A stretch of 64,000 nt of DNA from Streptomyces spiramyceticus. Lineage in GTDB: Bacteria > Actinomycetota > Actinomycetes > Streptomycetales > Streptomycetaceae. This document shows, one piece after another, positions 47,037 to 55,348 of this stretch; within the stretch, counting starts at the first letter, position 1, and every line of letters starts with the position of its first letter. Below the pieces are notes generated by a model. It ran no database searches. It was not told the origin of the DNA and saw only the letters and a program-made list of their open reading frames with translations. Made by a program: the position numbers and the translations under genes. The DNA is taken from positions 1,873,001 through 1,937,000 of the forward strand of contig NZ_JARBAX010000001.1 in assembly GCF_028807635.1 (NCBI RefSeq). The letters are read 5' to 3'.

Positions 47037-47998
47037 TCGCTTCGGTCCTGGCCATCGACGCCGGGAACAGCAAGACGGACGTGGCCGTGATCGCCGCCGA
47101 CGGATCGCTCCTGTCCACGGCGCGCGGGGGCGGCTTCCAGCCGCCGGTGGCCGGGGTCGAACCGGCCGTCGACGTCCTCGCGGACGCGGTCGGACGGGCG
47201 CTGGCAGAGGCGGGGGCCGAGCGCGTGGAGCACGTGTCGGCCTGCCTGGCCAATGCGGATCTCCCGGTCGAGGAACGGGAGTTGGAGGCGGCGGTCCACG
47301 GGCGCGGGTGGGGGCGTACGACCGAGGTGCGCAACGACACCTTCGCGATACTGCGCGCGGGCGTCGACGAGCCGCGCGGTGTCGCGGTGGTGTGCGGCGC
47401 GGGCATCAACTGCGTCGGCATGCTCCCGGACGGCCGCACCGCCCGGTTCCCCGCGATCGGCCGGATCTCCGGCGACTGGGGCGGCGGCGGGGGCCTGGCG
47501 GAGGAGGCGCTGTGGTGCGCGGCGCGGGCGGAGGACGGGCGGGGCGAGCCAACCGCTCTGGCGCGGGCCCTTCCGGCGCACTTCGGGCTGCCGTCGATGT
47601 ACGCGCTGATCGAGGCGCTGCACCGTGGCCGGATCGAGCCGGTGCGTCGGCACGAGCTCACCCCGGTGCTCTTCGCGACGGCCGCGGCGGGTGATGCGGT
47701 CGCCCGGGCGTTGGTGGACCGGCTGGCGGACGAGGTCGTGGCCATGGCGACGGTTGCGCTCGGGCGGCTCGGTCTGCTGGAGGAGGAGGCGCCGGTGCTG
47801 CTCGGGGGGAGCGTGCTCGCGGCGCGGCATCCGCAACTGGACGACCGGATCGCGGCGTTGCTCGCGGTACGGGCCCCGAAGGCGGCGCCGCGCGTGGTAA
47901 TGGCACCGCCGGTGCTGGGAGCGGGCCTGCTGGGCCTGGACCACGTATCGGCCCCGCCCGGGGCACACGCGAGGCTGCGGGCGCAGTACGAGGCGTAG
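47027..47998 (+). CDS. csnK: BadF-type glucosamine/N-acetylglucosamine kinase CsnK
   Basis: A 323-residue ASKHA-fold sugar kinase of the BadF/BadG/BcrA group that includes Streptomyces glucosamine kinases. Motifs are LAIDAGNSKTDVAVI (phosphate 1), VCGAGINCVGM, ISGDWGGGGGLAEEAL and LLGGSVLAARHPQL (adenosine). It should phosphorylate the amino sugar released by CsnH. The GTG at 47027 overlaps csnH by 10 bases; another GTG at 47033 is possible. It ends the csn operon and is followed by tandem repeats. Confidence 0.87.
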   Translation: MGVIASVLAIDAGNSKTDVAVIAADGSLLSTARGGGFQPPVAGVEPAVDVLADAVGRALAEAGAERVEHVSACLANADLPVEERELEAAVHGRGWGRTTEVRNDTFAILRAGVDEPRGVAVVCGAGINCVGMLPDGRTARFPAIGRISGDWGGGGGLAEEALWCAARAEDGRGEPTALARALPAHFGLPSMYALIEALHRGRIEPVRRHELTPVLFATAAAGDAVARALVDRLADEVVAMATVALGRLGLLEEEAPVLLGGSVLAARHPQLDDRIAALLAVRAPKAAPRVVMAPPVLGAGLLGLDHVSAPPGAHARLRAQYEA

Positions 47999-48002
47999 GG
48001 CG

Positions 48003-48092
48003 GGTGCGCGTGCCAGTGCGGGTGCGCGTGCCAGTGCGGGTGCGCGTGCCAGTGCGGGTGCGCGTGCCAGTGCGGGTGCGCGTGCCAGTGCG
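48003..48092 (+). repeat. 18-base tandem repeat, five copies
   Basis: Five exact consecutive copies of GGTGCGCGTGCCAGTGCG starting five bases after the csnK stop. The next unit changes into the GCGGGTTGCCTGCGGCGC end of composite repeat C, so the array grew from the repeat border. Confidence 0.9.
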
Positions 48093-48295
48093 GGTTGCCT
48101 GCGGCGCTTTCCCCTCCCCGCCCCTTCCCGAAGCTGGGGGCAAGCCCCCAGACCCCCGGGCAGCAAATTCAGCCTCTCCGGCGCTTGAGGAGCGGGGGCT
48201 GGGGCGGAGCCCCCCACGCGGCGGCAGCCGCAAAATGTCACAGCGGGAAGGGGCGGGTAGGGGAATTGCGCCGCAGGCAACCCGCGCCCAACGAC
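48093..48295. repeat. Composite palindromic repeat, copy C
   Basis: The outer arms are GGTTGCCTGCGGCGCTTTCC at the left and the inverted AATTGCGCCGCAGGCAACC at the right (from 48264). Inside are CTGGGGGCAAGCCCCCAG and the inverted core AGCCGCAAAATGTCACAG. It is the most complete member of the family and separates the csn operon from the signalling operon. Confidence 0.75.
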
Positions 48296-48473
48296 CACCG
48301 CACCCGCACCGCGCCCCCACCCGAACGGGAACCGAACGGATCTCTCCTGCGTATTCATGAGGGGGAGATCGGCGTTCGGAGGGTTCCGCAGGGGCAAGAT
48401 CCAGTCAATCTTGGTGTGGATGACGGCCACTGCGGCCATACTGAGCTCCGTCAGTGACCGAGGGGGAGGTCAA

Positions 48474-49823
48474 GTGGCACAGCCGCCGAACGTGCGCGAG
48501 GCACAGCCACCCGCACGAACCACCGCGTGGACAGAAGGTGTGGACCGGCTGCGCACCAGCGCGACCACCGAGCCCGGCCGGCTCCGTATCATCGGCGCAC
48601 TCGTCGCCGCGCTCGTCATCGCGTTCGGGGCGGCAACGGCCTGGGAGATCTCGGACCGCGCTGCCGCCGCCGACGCCGTGGTGACCCGCAGCCAGCCCCT
48701 GAGCGCCGATGCGGCCAGCATCTACCGCTCCCTCGCCGACGCCGATTCGGCCGCGGCGAGCGGTTTCCTCGCGGGGGCGCAGGAACCGCAGGACGTGCGC
48801 GAGCGGTACGAGAAGGACATCGCGACCGCATCGGGACTGCTGGTGAAGGCCGCCGCCAATACGGACAGTTCCAGCCCGTCGGGGCGCGAAATAGTCACCC
48901 TCAACGAGCAGCTCCCCCGCTACACGGGCCTGATCGAGCGCGCCCGCGCCAACAACCGCCTCGGCCTGCCGCTCGGCGGCGCGTATCTCCGCTATGCGAA
49001 CGAGCGGATGACGAAGACGCTGCTCCCTGCCGCCGAGAGGCTGTACGAGGCGGAGACCGAGCGCCTCGGAGCGGACTACGACGAGGCGCGCGCGTGGCCG
49101 TTCATCGGCCTCGGCGTGGGCCTCGTAGCGCTCGGTGGCCTGTTCTGGTCGCAGCGGCGCAACTACCGGCGTACGAACCGGGTGTTCAACCACGGCCTGC
49201 TGGCCGCCAGCATCGCGTCCGCCGTCGTACTGCTGTGGCTCGGCGTCGGGCACGCCGTCGCGAGTGCCGGCCTGAAGGACGCCAAGACGCACGGCCAGGA
49301 GTCCCTCGAAGTCCTCAACGACGCACGCATCAACTCGCTCAAGGCCCGCGCCAACGAGAATCTCACCCTGGTCGCGCGTGGCGCCGTACTGGCCGAGGAC
49401 GGCAAGCAGGACCTGTACGAATCCGAGTACACGCAGGGCATGAAGGTCCTCGGCCGGGCGCTCGGTGACGCGCGCAAGCTCGCCGACGACCCCGAGGGCA
49501 GCGCCCCCGTGGCGGATGCCGCCGTCAAGGCCAAGGAGTGGCGCAAGCGGCACGGCGCCGCACGCGGCACCGACGACAAGGGTGACTACGAGGGCGCCCT
49601 GAAGCAGATCATCGGCGAAAAGGGCTCCACCGGCGAGTGCTTCAACGGCGTCGACGCAGCGCTGGAGAAGGCGCTCGCCCACGAGCAGGAAGAGTTCACG
49701 CAGGCCGCCGAGGACGGGCGGGGCGCGCTGACCGGGCTGCCGCTGGGCGCCGCGGTGCTGGCAGTGCTCGGCGCCGCGGGCGCGGTGCTCGGCATCGGGC
49801 GCAGGCTTTCGGAGTACAGGTGA
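48474..49823 (+). CDS. glnX: GlnX-like four-helix membrane sensor protein
   Basis: A 449-residue membrane protein. Predicted helices are at about 39-57 (IIGALVAALVIAFGAATAW), 208-225, 240-262 and 419-443, leaving two external alpha-helical regions (about 60-205 and 263-415) that look like sensory domains. This topology and the neighbours (binding protein, then PknG-type kinase) match mycobacterial GlnX, the membrane partner that relays amino-acid binding by GlnH to PknG. The GTG start at 48474 has a strong GGGGGAGG site. The stop is followed, or overlapped by an alternative GTG, by the binding-protein gene. Name by context; direct similarity was not tested. Confidence 0.75.
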   Translation: MAQPPNVREAQPPARTTAWTEGVDRLRTSATTEPGRLRIIGALVAALVIAFGAATAWEISDRAAAADAVVTRSQPLSADAASIYRSLADADSAAASGFLAGAQEPQDVRERYEKDIATASGLLVKAAANTDSSSPSGREIVTLNEQLPRYTGLIERARANNRLGLPLGGAYLRYANERMTKTLLPAAERLYEAETERLGADYDEARAWPFIGLGVGLVALGGLFWSQRRNYRRTNRVFNHGLLAASIASAVVLLWLGVGHAVASAGLKDAKTHGQESLEVLNDARINSLKARANENLTLVARGAVLAEDGKQDLYESEYTQGMKVLGRALGDARKLADDPEGSAPVADAAVKAKEWRKRHGAARGTDDKGDYEGALKQIIGEKGSTGECFNGVDAALEKALAHEQEEFTQAAEDGRGALTGLPLGAAVLAVLGAAGAVLGIGRRLSEYR

Positions 49824-49843
49824 GACGGGCGGGAGGAGGCGCG

Positions 49844-50881
49844 GTGACCAGCACAGGCGGCGAAACGGACAGCAGGCCGGGTCGGCGGATCCCTGCCGGC
49901 AGGCTGCGCGGCTGGGGTGGAGTGGCCGCGATGGCCGCCGCCTGCGCGCTGACGGCCGCGGTGACACTGCTGCCGCTCTCGCACAGCAGCGGCGACGGCG
50001 ACAGCGACGGAAGCGACACGGTGGCGGGCCAGGGAGTCGGCCGGGCTGTGACAGCGCAGCGGGCGGACACCTGCGACACCCCCGAGGCGAGCCTGACCCC
50101 GTCGGGAGCCGAAGGTCCGGCGATCGAGAAGATCAAGGAGCGGGGCAAGCTGATCGCGGGAGTCGACCAGAACAGCTTCCGCTGGGGCTACCGCAATCCG
50201 GCCACCGGTGACCTCGAAGGCTTCGACATCGACCTCGTGCGCGCCGTGGCGGAGAGCATCCTCGGCGACCCGGACAAGGTCATCTACCGCGCCATACCCA
50301 CCAATCAGCGCATCCTCGCCCTCCAGGAGGAGAAGGTCGACGTCGTCGTCAGGACGATGACGGTCAACTGCACCCGGCTGAAGGACGTCGCGTTCTCCAC
50401 GGCGTACTTCCAGGCGGGCCAGCAGGTCCTCGCCCCCAAGGAATCGCCGATCACGGGCTACGACGACTCCCTCGCAGGAAAGAAGGTCTGTACGGCGAAG
50501 GGCTCCACGGCGTTCGACGCGCTGGTCAAGAAGTCGTACGGCGCCGACTTCAAGGACCGTACCGTGTCCAACCAGCTGGACTGCCTGGTGCGGCTCCAGC
50601 TCGGCGAGGTCGACGCGGTGGTGACGGACAACGCGCTGGCGGCGGGCCAGGCGGCACAGGACCCGGCGGTCGAGCTCAAGGGAGAACCGTTCACGCAGGA
50701 GTACTACGGCATTGCCACGAAGCTCGGCAGCGACGATCTGGTGCGCCGGCTGAACCAGGTGCTCGTCGACTACCGCGAGGGTGGCGACGGCAGCCCGTGG
50801 ATGCAGGCGTACGCCAAATGGCTGAAGGACGACCTTCCGGGCATAACCAAGCCACCGGCGCCCAAATACCGGGACAATTAG
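49844..50881 (+). CDS. glnH: GlnH-like amino-acid-binding protein (sensor)
   Basis: A 345-residue SBP_bac_3 protein. After a hydrophobic N-terminal anchor (WGGVAAMAAACALTAAVTLL) and an acidic linker it reads IKERGKLIAGVDQNSFRWGY, FEGFDIDLVRAV-type (here LEGFDIDLVRAVAESILGDP) and the binding segment VVVRTMTVNCTRLKDVAFST, as in glutamate/aspartate receptors. A lipobox is not clear. No permease or ATPase gene is present nearby, so it should sense rather than transport. The GTG at 49844 behind GGGAGGAGG was preferred; GTG 49820, which overlaps the glnX stop (GTGA), is the alternative. Confidence 0.83.
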   Translation: MTSTGGETDSRPGRRIPAGRLRGWGGVAAMAAACALTAAVTLLPLSHSSGDGDSDGSDTVAGQGVGRAVTAQRADTCDTPEASLTPSGAEGPAIEKIKERGKLIAGVDQNSFRWGYRNPATGDLEGFDIDLVRAVAESILGDPDKVIYRAIPTNQRILALQEEKVDVVVRTMTVNCTRLKDVAFSTAYFQAGQQVLAPKESPITGYDDSLAGKKVCTAKGSTAFDALVKKSYGADFKDRTVSNQLDCLVRLQLGEVDAVVTDNALAAGQAAQDPAVELKGEPFTQEYYGIATKLGSDDLVRRLNQVLVDYREGGDGSPWMQAYAKWLKDDLPGITKPPAPKYRDN

Positions 50882-50957
50882 CGGCACCGGCAAGGGAATC
50901 AACAGCGGACGACCGGATGACGGTAGACCGGATTGCGGAAGAGCGGAGAGGTGATCA

Positions 50958-52307
50958 ATGGGCGTGGCGGCGGGATCCTTCCCCAGCCCCGGCGAGGCGG
51001 GAGTGCCCCATTGCCCGGTGATGGACCGGGACGAGGTGGACCGTGCGCTGGCGCGGCTGGAGGCGGAGCACGAGGCGATCGAGACCTCGCTCCTCGCCCT
51101 CCAGGACCACGCGGGCCGCAGACTCCTCGAAGGCGCCGAGCTGACGGGTGTCACCAAGGACCGCTGGGCAGCCACCGAGCAGGCCATCACGCTGCTGTGG
51201 TCGTACTTCGACGCGTACGCCGCCGCCCTGCACAGCGCCCGTGAGCTGCGGGCGCGGCGGCGCTGGCCGAACCGGGACGACCTGGTCGAACTGACCGACG
51301 TACTGCGCGGCGAGAGCGTGACCGTCGCCGGCGGCGCGTCCGGACAGCACGCGCCCGCGATCACCGGTCCCGCCAAACTCTCCGAGCGGTTCACCCTGGC
51401 GGAGCTGGTGTCCCGGATGAACGATCTGTACGCACAGTCGCTCGACATGGTCGTCACGGCCGACGCCGTGTGGTCGGCGCTGCCCGCCCGCATAGACCTC
51501 CTCGCGGCGGAGCTGGGGCGCACGCGTTCGCTGGCGTACTCCGTCGGCGTACGGCCCGGTGAGCACCCGGCGGGCGACGAGCTGGAGTCGATCACTCATG
51601 AGCTGACGACGCTGCGCGCCCAGGTGGTGTCGGACCCGCTGGCCTTCTGGCGTCCGGGTCTCGGCAGTTCGGCGCCGGGCGGCGGCCGCCCCGACACCGA
51701 CCGCTACGACCGGGCGGCCCGCGCGCTGGAGGAGATCCGGCGCGAGATCGAGGCGGTGCTGACCGTACGGCAGGACGCCGAGCAGCGGCTGGTGCGGCTG
51801 CGCGACGTGCTGTCGCGTGCGGACCGCACACTCACCGAGGCCCGGTCGGCGCGCGGCGAGGTCCTGGCGAAGATCGCCGCCTCCGAGGTGCCGGCGGTCG
51901 GCGGCCCGTCCACTGTGCTCCAGGAGCAGCTGGTGCTCGCGGCCGACTACCGCAGGCACGCCCAGTGGCACCGGCTCTCGCCGCTCCTGGAGTCCCTGGA
52001 GCGCGAGGCCGAGGACGAACTGATGCGGGCGCGCGAGTCGTTGACGGCGGTCACGGCGCCGCTGGCGGTCCGCGCCGAGCTGCGCGGGCGCCTCGATGCG
52101 TACAAGGCGAAGGTCGCCAGGCACGGCCTGGCGGAGGACCCCGTGCTGATCGAGCGGTACGACGTGGCCCGCCGCATGCTGTGGAGCGCGCCGTGCGATC
52201 TGCGCGTCGCCGAGCAGGCGGTGCTGCGCTATCAGCAGGCCGCGGCGGAGGTCCTCGTCCCGCGGCAGCAGTCCGGTCCCACGGACCACAGGGGGAACAC
52301 ATCATGA
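50958..52307 (+). CDS. Helical protein of unknown function in the PknG operon
   Basis: A 449-residue soluble protein with no signal peptide, no cysteine-rich motif and no family I recognise. It is rich in Ala, Glu, Leu and Arg, with long predicted helices, for example VDRALARLEAEHEAIETSLL near the N-terminus and RAARALEEIRREIEAVLTVR in the middle. The pattern suggests coiled coils or a helical bundle. It overlaps the kinase gene by four bases (ATGA), so it is made together with the kinase and is a good candidate for an adaptor between the membrane sensors and the kinase. GGAGAGG precedes the ATG at 50958. Confidence 0.75.
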   Translation: MGVAAGSFPSPGEAGVPHCPVMDRDEVDRALARLEAEHEAIETSLLALQDHAGRRLLEGAELTGVTKDRWAATEQAITLLWSYFDAYAAALHSARELRARRRWPNRDDLVELTDVLRGESVTVAGGASGQHAPAITGPAKLSERFTLAELVSRMNDLYAQSLDMVVTADAVWSALPARIDLLAAELGRTRSLAYSVGVRPGEHPAGDELESITHELTTLRAQVVSDPLAFWRPGLGSSAPGGGRPDTDRYDRAARALEEIRREIEAVLTVRQDAEQRLVRLRDVLSRADRTLTEARSARGEVLAKIAASEVPAVGGPSTVLQEQLVLAADYRRHAQWHRLSPLLESLEREAEDELMRARESLTAVTAPLAVRAELRGRLDAYKAKVARHGLAEDPVLIERYDVARRMLWSAPCDLRVAEQAVLRYQQAAAEVLVPRQQSGPTDHRGNTS

Positions 52308-55300
52308 GTACGTGTCAGCGTCCCGGCTGCGAGGGGTCGTACGAAGACATGGGCGGCGGTGAGATGTACTGCGACACCTGCGGGCTTGCTCCGGTCGTCT
52401 CGCAGAACGGGAATCTGTCTTCTCCGCCTACCGGGATCGCGGCCGGCGGCAGGAGCAATAAGGCCAGCCAGGGCATCCAGGGGGGCTCCCGGGGCAGCAA
52501 CAGCACATCCGCACGCAGCGGTTCGGGGTCGTCCTCCCGGAGCTCCTCCCGCTCGTCACGGTCCTCCACGTCGCGCCGCTCGGTCTCCGGCCGCCTCTCC
52601 CGCTCCCTGTCGGGCGCCTCCGCCTCCCGGTCGGTCTCGGTCCGCAGTTCCGGTTCGTCGTCGGGAGCGTCCGGGCGCAACCGGCTGGGCGCGGGTCTTG
52701 TCTCCATACCGGACGTGCCGCGCCCCGACCCGCAGACCGCGGTGATGAAGAACCCGGAGGTCCCGGAGCGGAAGCGGTTCTGCTCGCGCTCCGACTGCGG
52801 GGCGCCGGTGGGGCGTTCGCGCGGTGAGCGGCCGGGCCGTACGGAAGGGTTCTGCACGAAGTGCGGGCACCCGTACTCCTTCGTGCCCAAGCTGGGCGCG
52901 GGCGACATCGTGCACGGCCAGTACGAGGTCATGGGGTGCCTGGCGCACGGCGGTCTCGGCTGGGTCTATCTCGCGGTCGACCGCGCTGTCTCCGACCGCT
53001 GGGTGGTCCTGAAGGGCCTGCTCGACACCGGCGACCAGGACGCGATGGCGGCGGCGATCTCGGAGCGGCGCTTCCTCGCCGAGATCGAGCACTCCAACAT
53101 CGTCCGCATCTACAACTTCGTCGAGCACCTCGACCAGCGCACCGGTTCCATGGACGGTTACATCGTCATGGAGTACGTCGGCGGCAAGTCGCTCAAGGAG
53201 ATCGCCAACGAGCGGCGCAGCGAGTCGGGCAAGCGGGATCCGCTGCCGGTCGAGCAGGCGTGTGCGTACGGCATCGAGGCGCTGGAGGCGCTGGGCCACC
53301 TGCACAGCAGGAACCTCCTCTACTGCGACTTCAAGGTCGACAACGCCATCCAGCAGCAGGACCAGCTGAAGCTCATCGACATGGGCGCGGTCCGCAGGAT
53401 GGACGACGAGGAGAGCGCGATCTACGGCACGGTGGGCTACCAGGCCCCCGAGGTGGCCGAGGTGGGGCCGTCCGTCGCATCCGACCTCTACACGGTGGCG
53501 CGCACGCTCGCCGTGCTGACCTTCGACTTCCAGGGCTACACGAACGTCTTCGTGGCCAGCCTGCCCGACCCCGAGCACATCGAGGTCTTCCGCAGGTACG
53601 AGTCCTTCTACCGCCTCCTGGTCCGGGCCACCGACCCGGATCCGGCACGGCGGTTCGCGTCGGCGACGGAGATGGCGGAGCAGCTGACGGGCGTACTGCG
53701 GGAGGTGGTGGCTCTCCAGACGGGCCGCCCGCGCCCGGCGCTTTCGACACTCTTCGGCCCCGAGCTGCGGGTCACGGACACGCAGCTGTTCGCGGAACTG
53801 ACGGGCGATGTGTCGCAGCTGGGCGGCCGGACGCTCCCGGCGGGACGGCGAGCACGCCGCGCGGCGGCGAAGGCTGTGACTTCGGGCGACGGCGACGGCG
53901 CGGGCGCCGCTCCCGGACCGGTCCCGATCGGCGCGGGCGCGTCGGCCGTCCCAGCGCAGGGCATTGGAGTAAGGCCGCTGCCCGGCGCGGCCGAGGGGTA
54001 CGTCGTCGCAGAGCCGACGCACCGCAGCGGCGGCAGAGGCGCAGGCACAGGCACAGGTACGCCGCGCGGCAACGGCTCCGGAGGAGCTGGTGGTTACGGC
54101 GCAGGAGGCGCGGCGTACGGCGGAGCCGGGGCGCCCGGCAGCACATACCCGGGAGCCGGCTCGCAGCCCGGCGGACATCCGGCGCCCGGGGCACCCGCGG
54201 GCGGGCACGGTGGAGCCGAGGCACCCGGTGGCTGGGCCTCGGGAGCGGGCTCGCAGTTCGGGGCGTACGCAGGTACGGGTGCCGGTACGTACGCCGGTCC
54301 GTACGCCGGTCCAGGGGCGTCGTCGCAGGGTGGCGGGGGCGCTGCCGTTGCGTATGCCGCTACCCGGACCGCCATTCCGGCGCCCCGGGTCCCGCCGGGC
54401 GTTCCAGTGGATGCCTCCTACCTCGCGCCGCTCAAGGCGCGGGCCACTTCGCTCGCGCTGCCCGTGCCGCGCGTCGACCCGAACGACCCCAACGCCGGGT
54501 TCCTCGCGGGCCTGATGGCCTCCGCACCCGCCGAGCTCATCGCCGCCCTCCAGTCCGCGCCCGGTGACTCCGTCGAGCGCCGGCTGCGCGAGCTGCGCGC
54601 CCGGCTGGAGATGGGCGAACTGACCACCGCTGCCCAGGCGTTGCAGGCGCTTGAGGTGCAGCACCCGGACGACTGGCGGGTCGTCTGGTACCGGGGCATC
54701 GCCTCCCTCGCCACCGGGGACAACGAGAGCGCGGCGCTGTCCTTCGACGCGATCTACGACGCGTTCCCCGGCGAGGCCGCGCCCAAGCTCGCCCTCGCGT
54801 TCTGCGCCGAAGTCCTCGGCCAGATGGACAACGCCGCCGAGTACTACCGACTCGTATGGACTACAGACCCGAGTTACGTGAGCGCCGCCTTCGGCCTCGC
54901 TCGCGTGCAGCTCGCCGCGGGCGACCGGCCCGGCGCCGTACGCACGCTGGAGTCCGTACCGGAGGCTTCGATCCACTACACGGCGGCCCGTGTCGCCGCT
55001 GTACGGGCACGCCTGCGGCGCCGCGCCGTGCAGGACCCGCTGATCGACGATCTGAAGGCGGCCGCCACCCAGGTGGAGGCCCTGCAGAGCGTCGGTCTCG
55101 ACGCCGTACGCCGTGAGCAGTTGTCCACAGAGGTGCTGGGCACGGCCCTCGACTGGGTACTCTCCGGTGGGCGCGGGGCCGGCTCCGCGCAGACCGCGCT
55201 GCTCGGCAGCCAACTGGACGAGCGCGGCCTGCGCTTCGGTCTGGAACGCTCGTACCGGGTGCTTGCCCGGCTCGCCCAGCGCGGCGAGGAGAGGATCGAC

Positions 55301-55345
55301 CTGGTGGAACGGGCCAACCGTTTCCGCCCCCGGACCTGGGTGTGA
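52304..55345 (+). CDS. pknG: PknG-type serine/threonine protein kinase
   Basis: A 1013-residue soluble kinase. Order: zinc ribbon 1 (Cys4, Cys9, Cys23, Cys26), Ser-rich linker (about 50-115), rubredoxin-like ribbon 2 (Cys160, Cys165, Cys184, Cys187), kinase domain (about 205-470), Gly/Ala-rich linker to about 700, then TPR helices to the end. In the kinase, Lys237 (WVVLKGLLD) is the ATP lysine, Asp342 is the catalytic base in YCDFKVDN (HRD is replaced) and Asp359 is in DMG instead of DFG, all as in PknG-type kinases. This order matches mycobacterial PknG, extended by the first ribbon. It should phosphorylate an FHA protein to tune nitrogen/carbon metabolism; the downstream FHA gene offers a candidate. 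Confidence 0.9.
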   Translation: MSTCQRPGCEGSYEDMGGGEMYCDTCGLAPVVSQNGNLSSPPTGIAAGGRSNKASQGIQGGSRGSNSTSARSGSGSSSRSSSRSSRSSTSRRSVSGRLSRSLSGASASRSVSVRSSGSSSGASGRNRLGAGLVSIPDVPRPDPQTAVMKNPEVPERKRFCSRSDCGAPVGRSRGERPGRTEGFCTKCGHPYSFVPKLGAGDIVHGQYEVMGCLAHGGLGWVYLAVDRAVSDRWVVLKGLLDTGDQDAMAAAISERRFLAEIEHSNIVRIYNFVEHLDQRTGSMDGYIVMEYVGGKSLKEIANERRSESGKRDPLPVEQACAYGIEALEALGHLHSRNLLYCDFKVDNAIQQQDQLKLIDMGAVRRMDDEESAIYGTVGYQAPEVAEVGPSVASDLYTVARTLAVLTFDFQGYTNVFVASLPDPEHIEVFRRYESFYRLLVRATDPDPARRFASATEMAEQLTGVLREVVALQTGRPRPALSTLFGPELRVTDTQLFAELTGDVSQLGGRTLPAGRRARRAAAKAVTSGDGDGAGAAPGPVPIGAGASAVPAQGIGVRPLPGAAEGYVVAEPTHRSGGRGAGTGTGTPRGNGSGGAGGYGAGGAAYGGAGAPGSTYPGAGSQPGGHPAPGAPAGGHGGAEAPGGWASGAGSQFGAYAGTGAGTYAGPYAGPGASSQGGGGAAVAYAATRTAIPAPRVPPGVPVDASYLAPLKARATSLALPVPRVDPNDPNAGFLAGLMASAPAELIAALQSAPGDSVERRLRELRARLEMGELTTAAQALQALEVQHPDDWRVVWYRGIASLATGDNESAALSFDAIYDAFPGEAAPKLALAFCAEVLGQMDNAAEYYRLVWTTDPSYVSAAFGLARVQLAAGDRPGAVRTLESVPEASIHYTAARVAAVRARLRRRAVQDPLIDDLKAAATQVEALQSVGLDAVRREQLSTEVLGTALDWVLSGGRGAGSAQTALLGSQLDERGLRFGLERSYRVLARLAQRGEERIDLVERANRFRPRTWV

Positions 55346-55348
55346 TTG

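Larger units (their letters stand above)
47999..48473. other. Gene-free region before the PknG island
   Basis: No gene is visible. It holds an 18-base tandem repeat (48003-48092), composite repeat C (48093-48295) and, from about 48300 on, the probable promoter of the downstream seven-gene operon. CATACT at 48437-48442 is a possible -10 hexamer without a convincing -35. Confidence 0.6.

Noticed and set aside
48003..48092. Tandem repeats as a possible CRISPR array
   Set aside because: The 18-base units are directly adjacent with no spacers and there are no cas genes.
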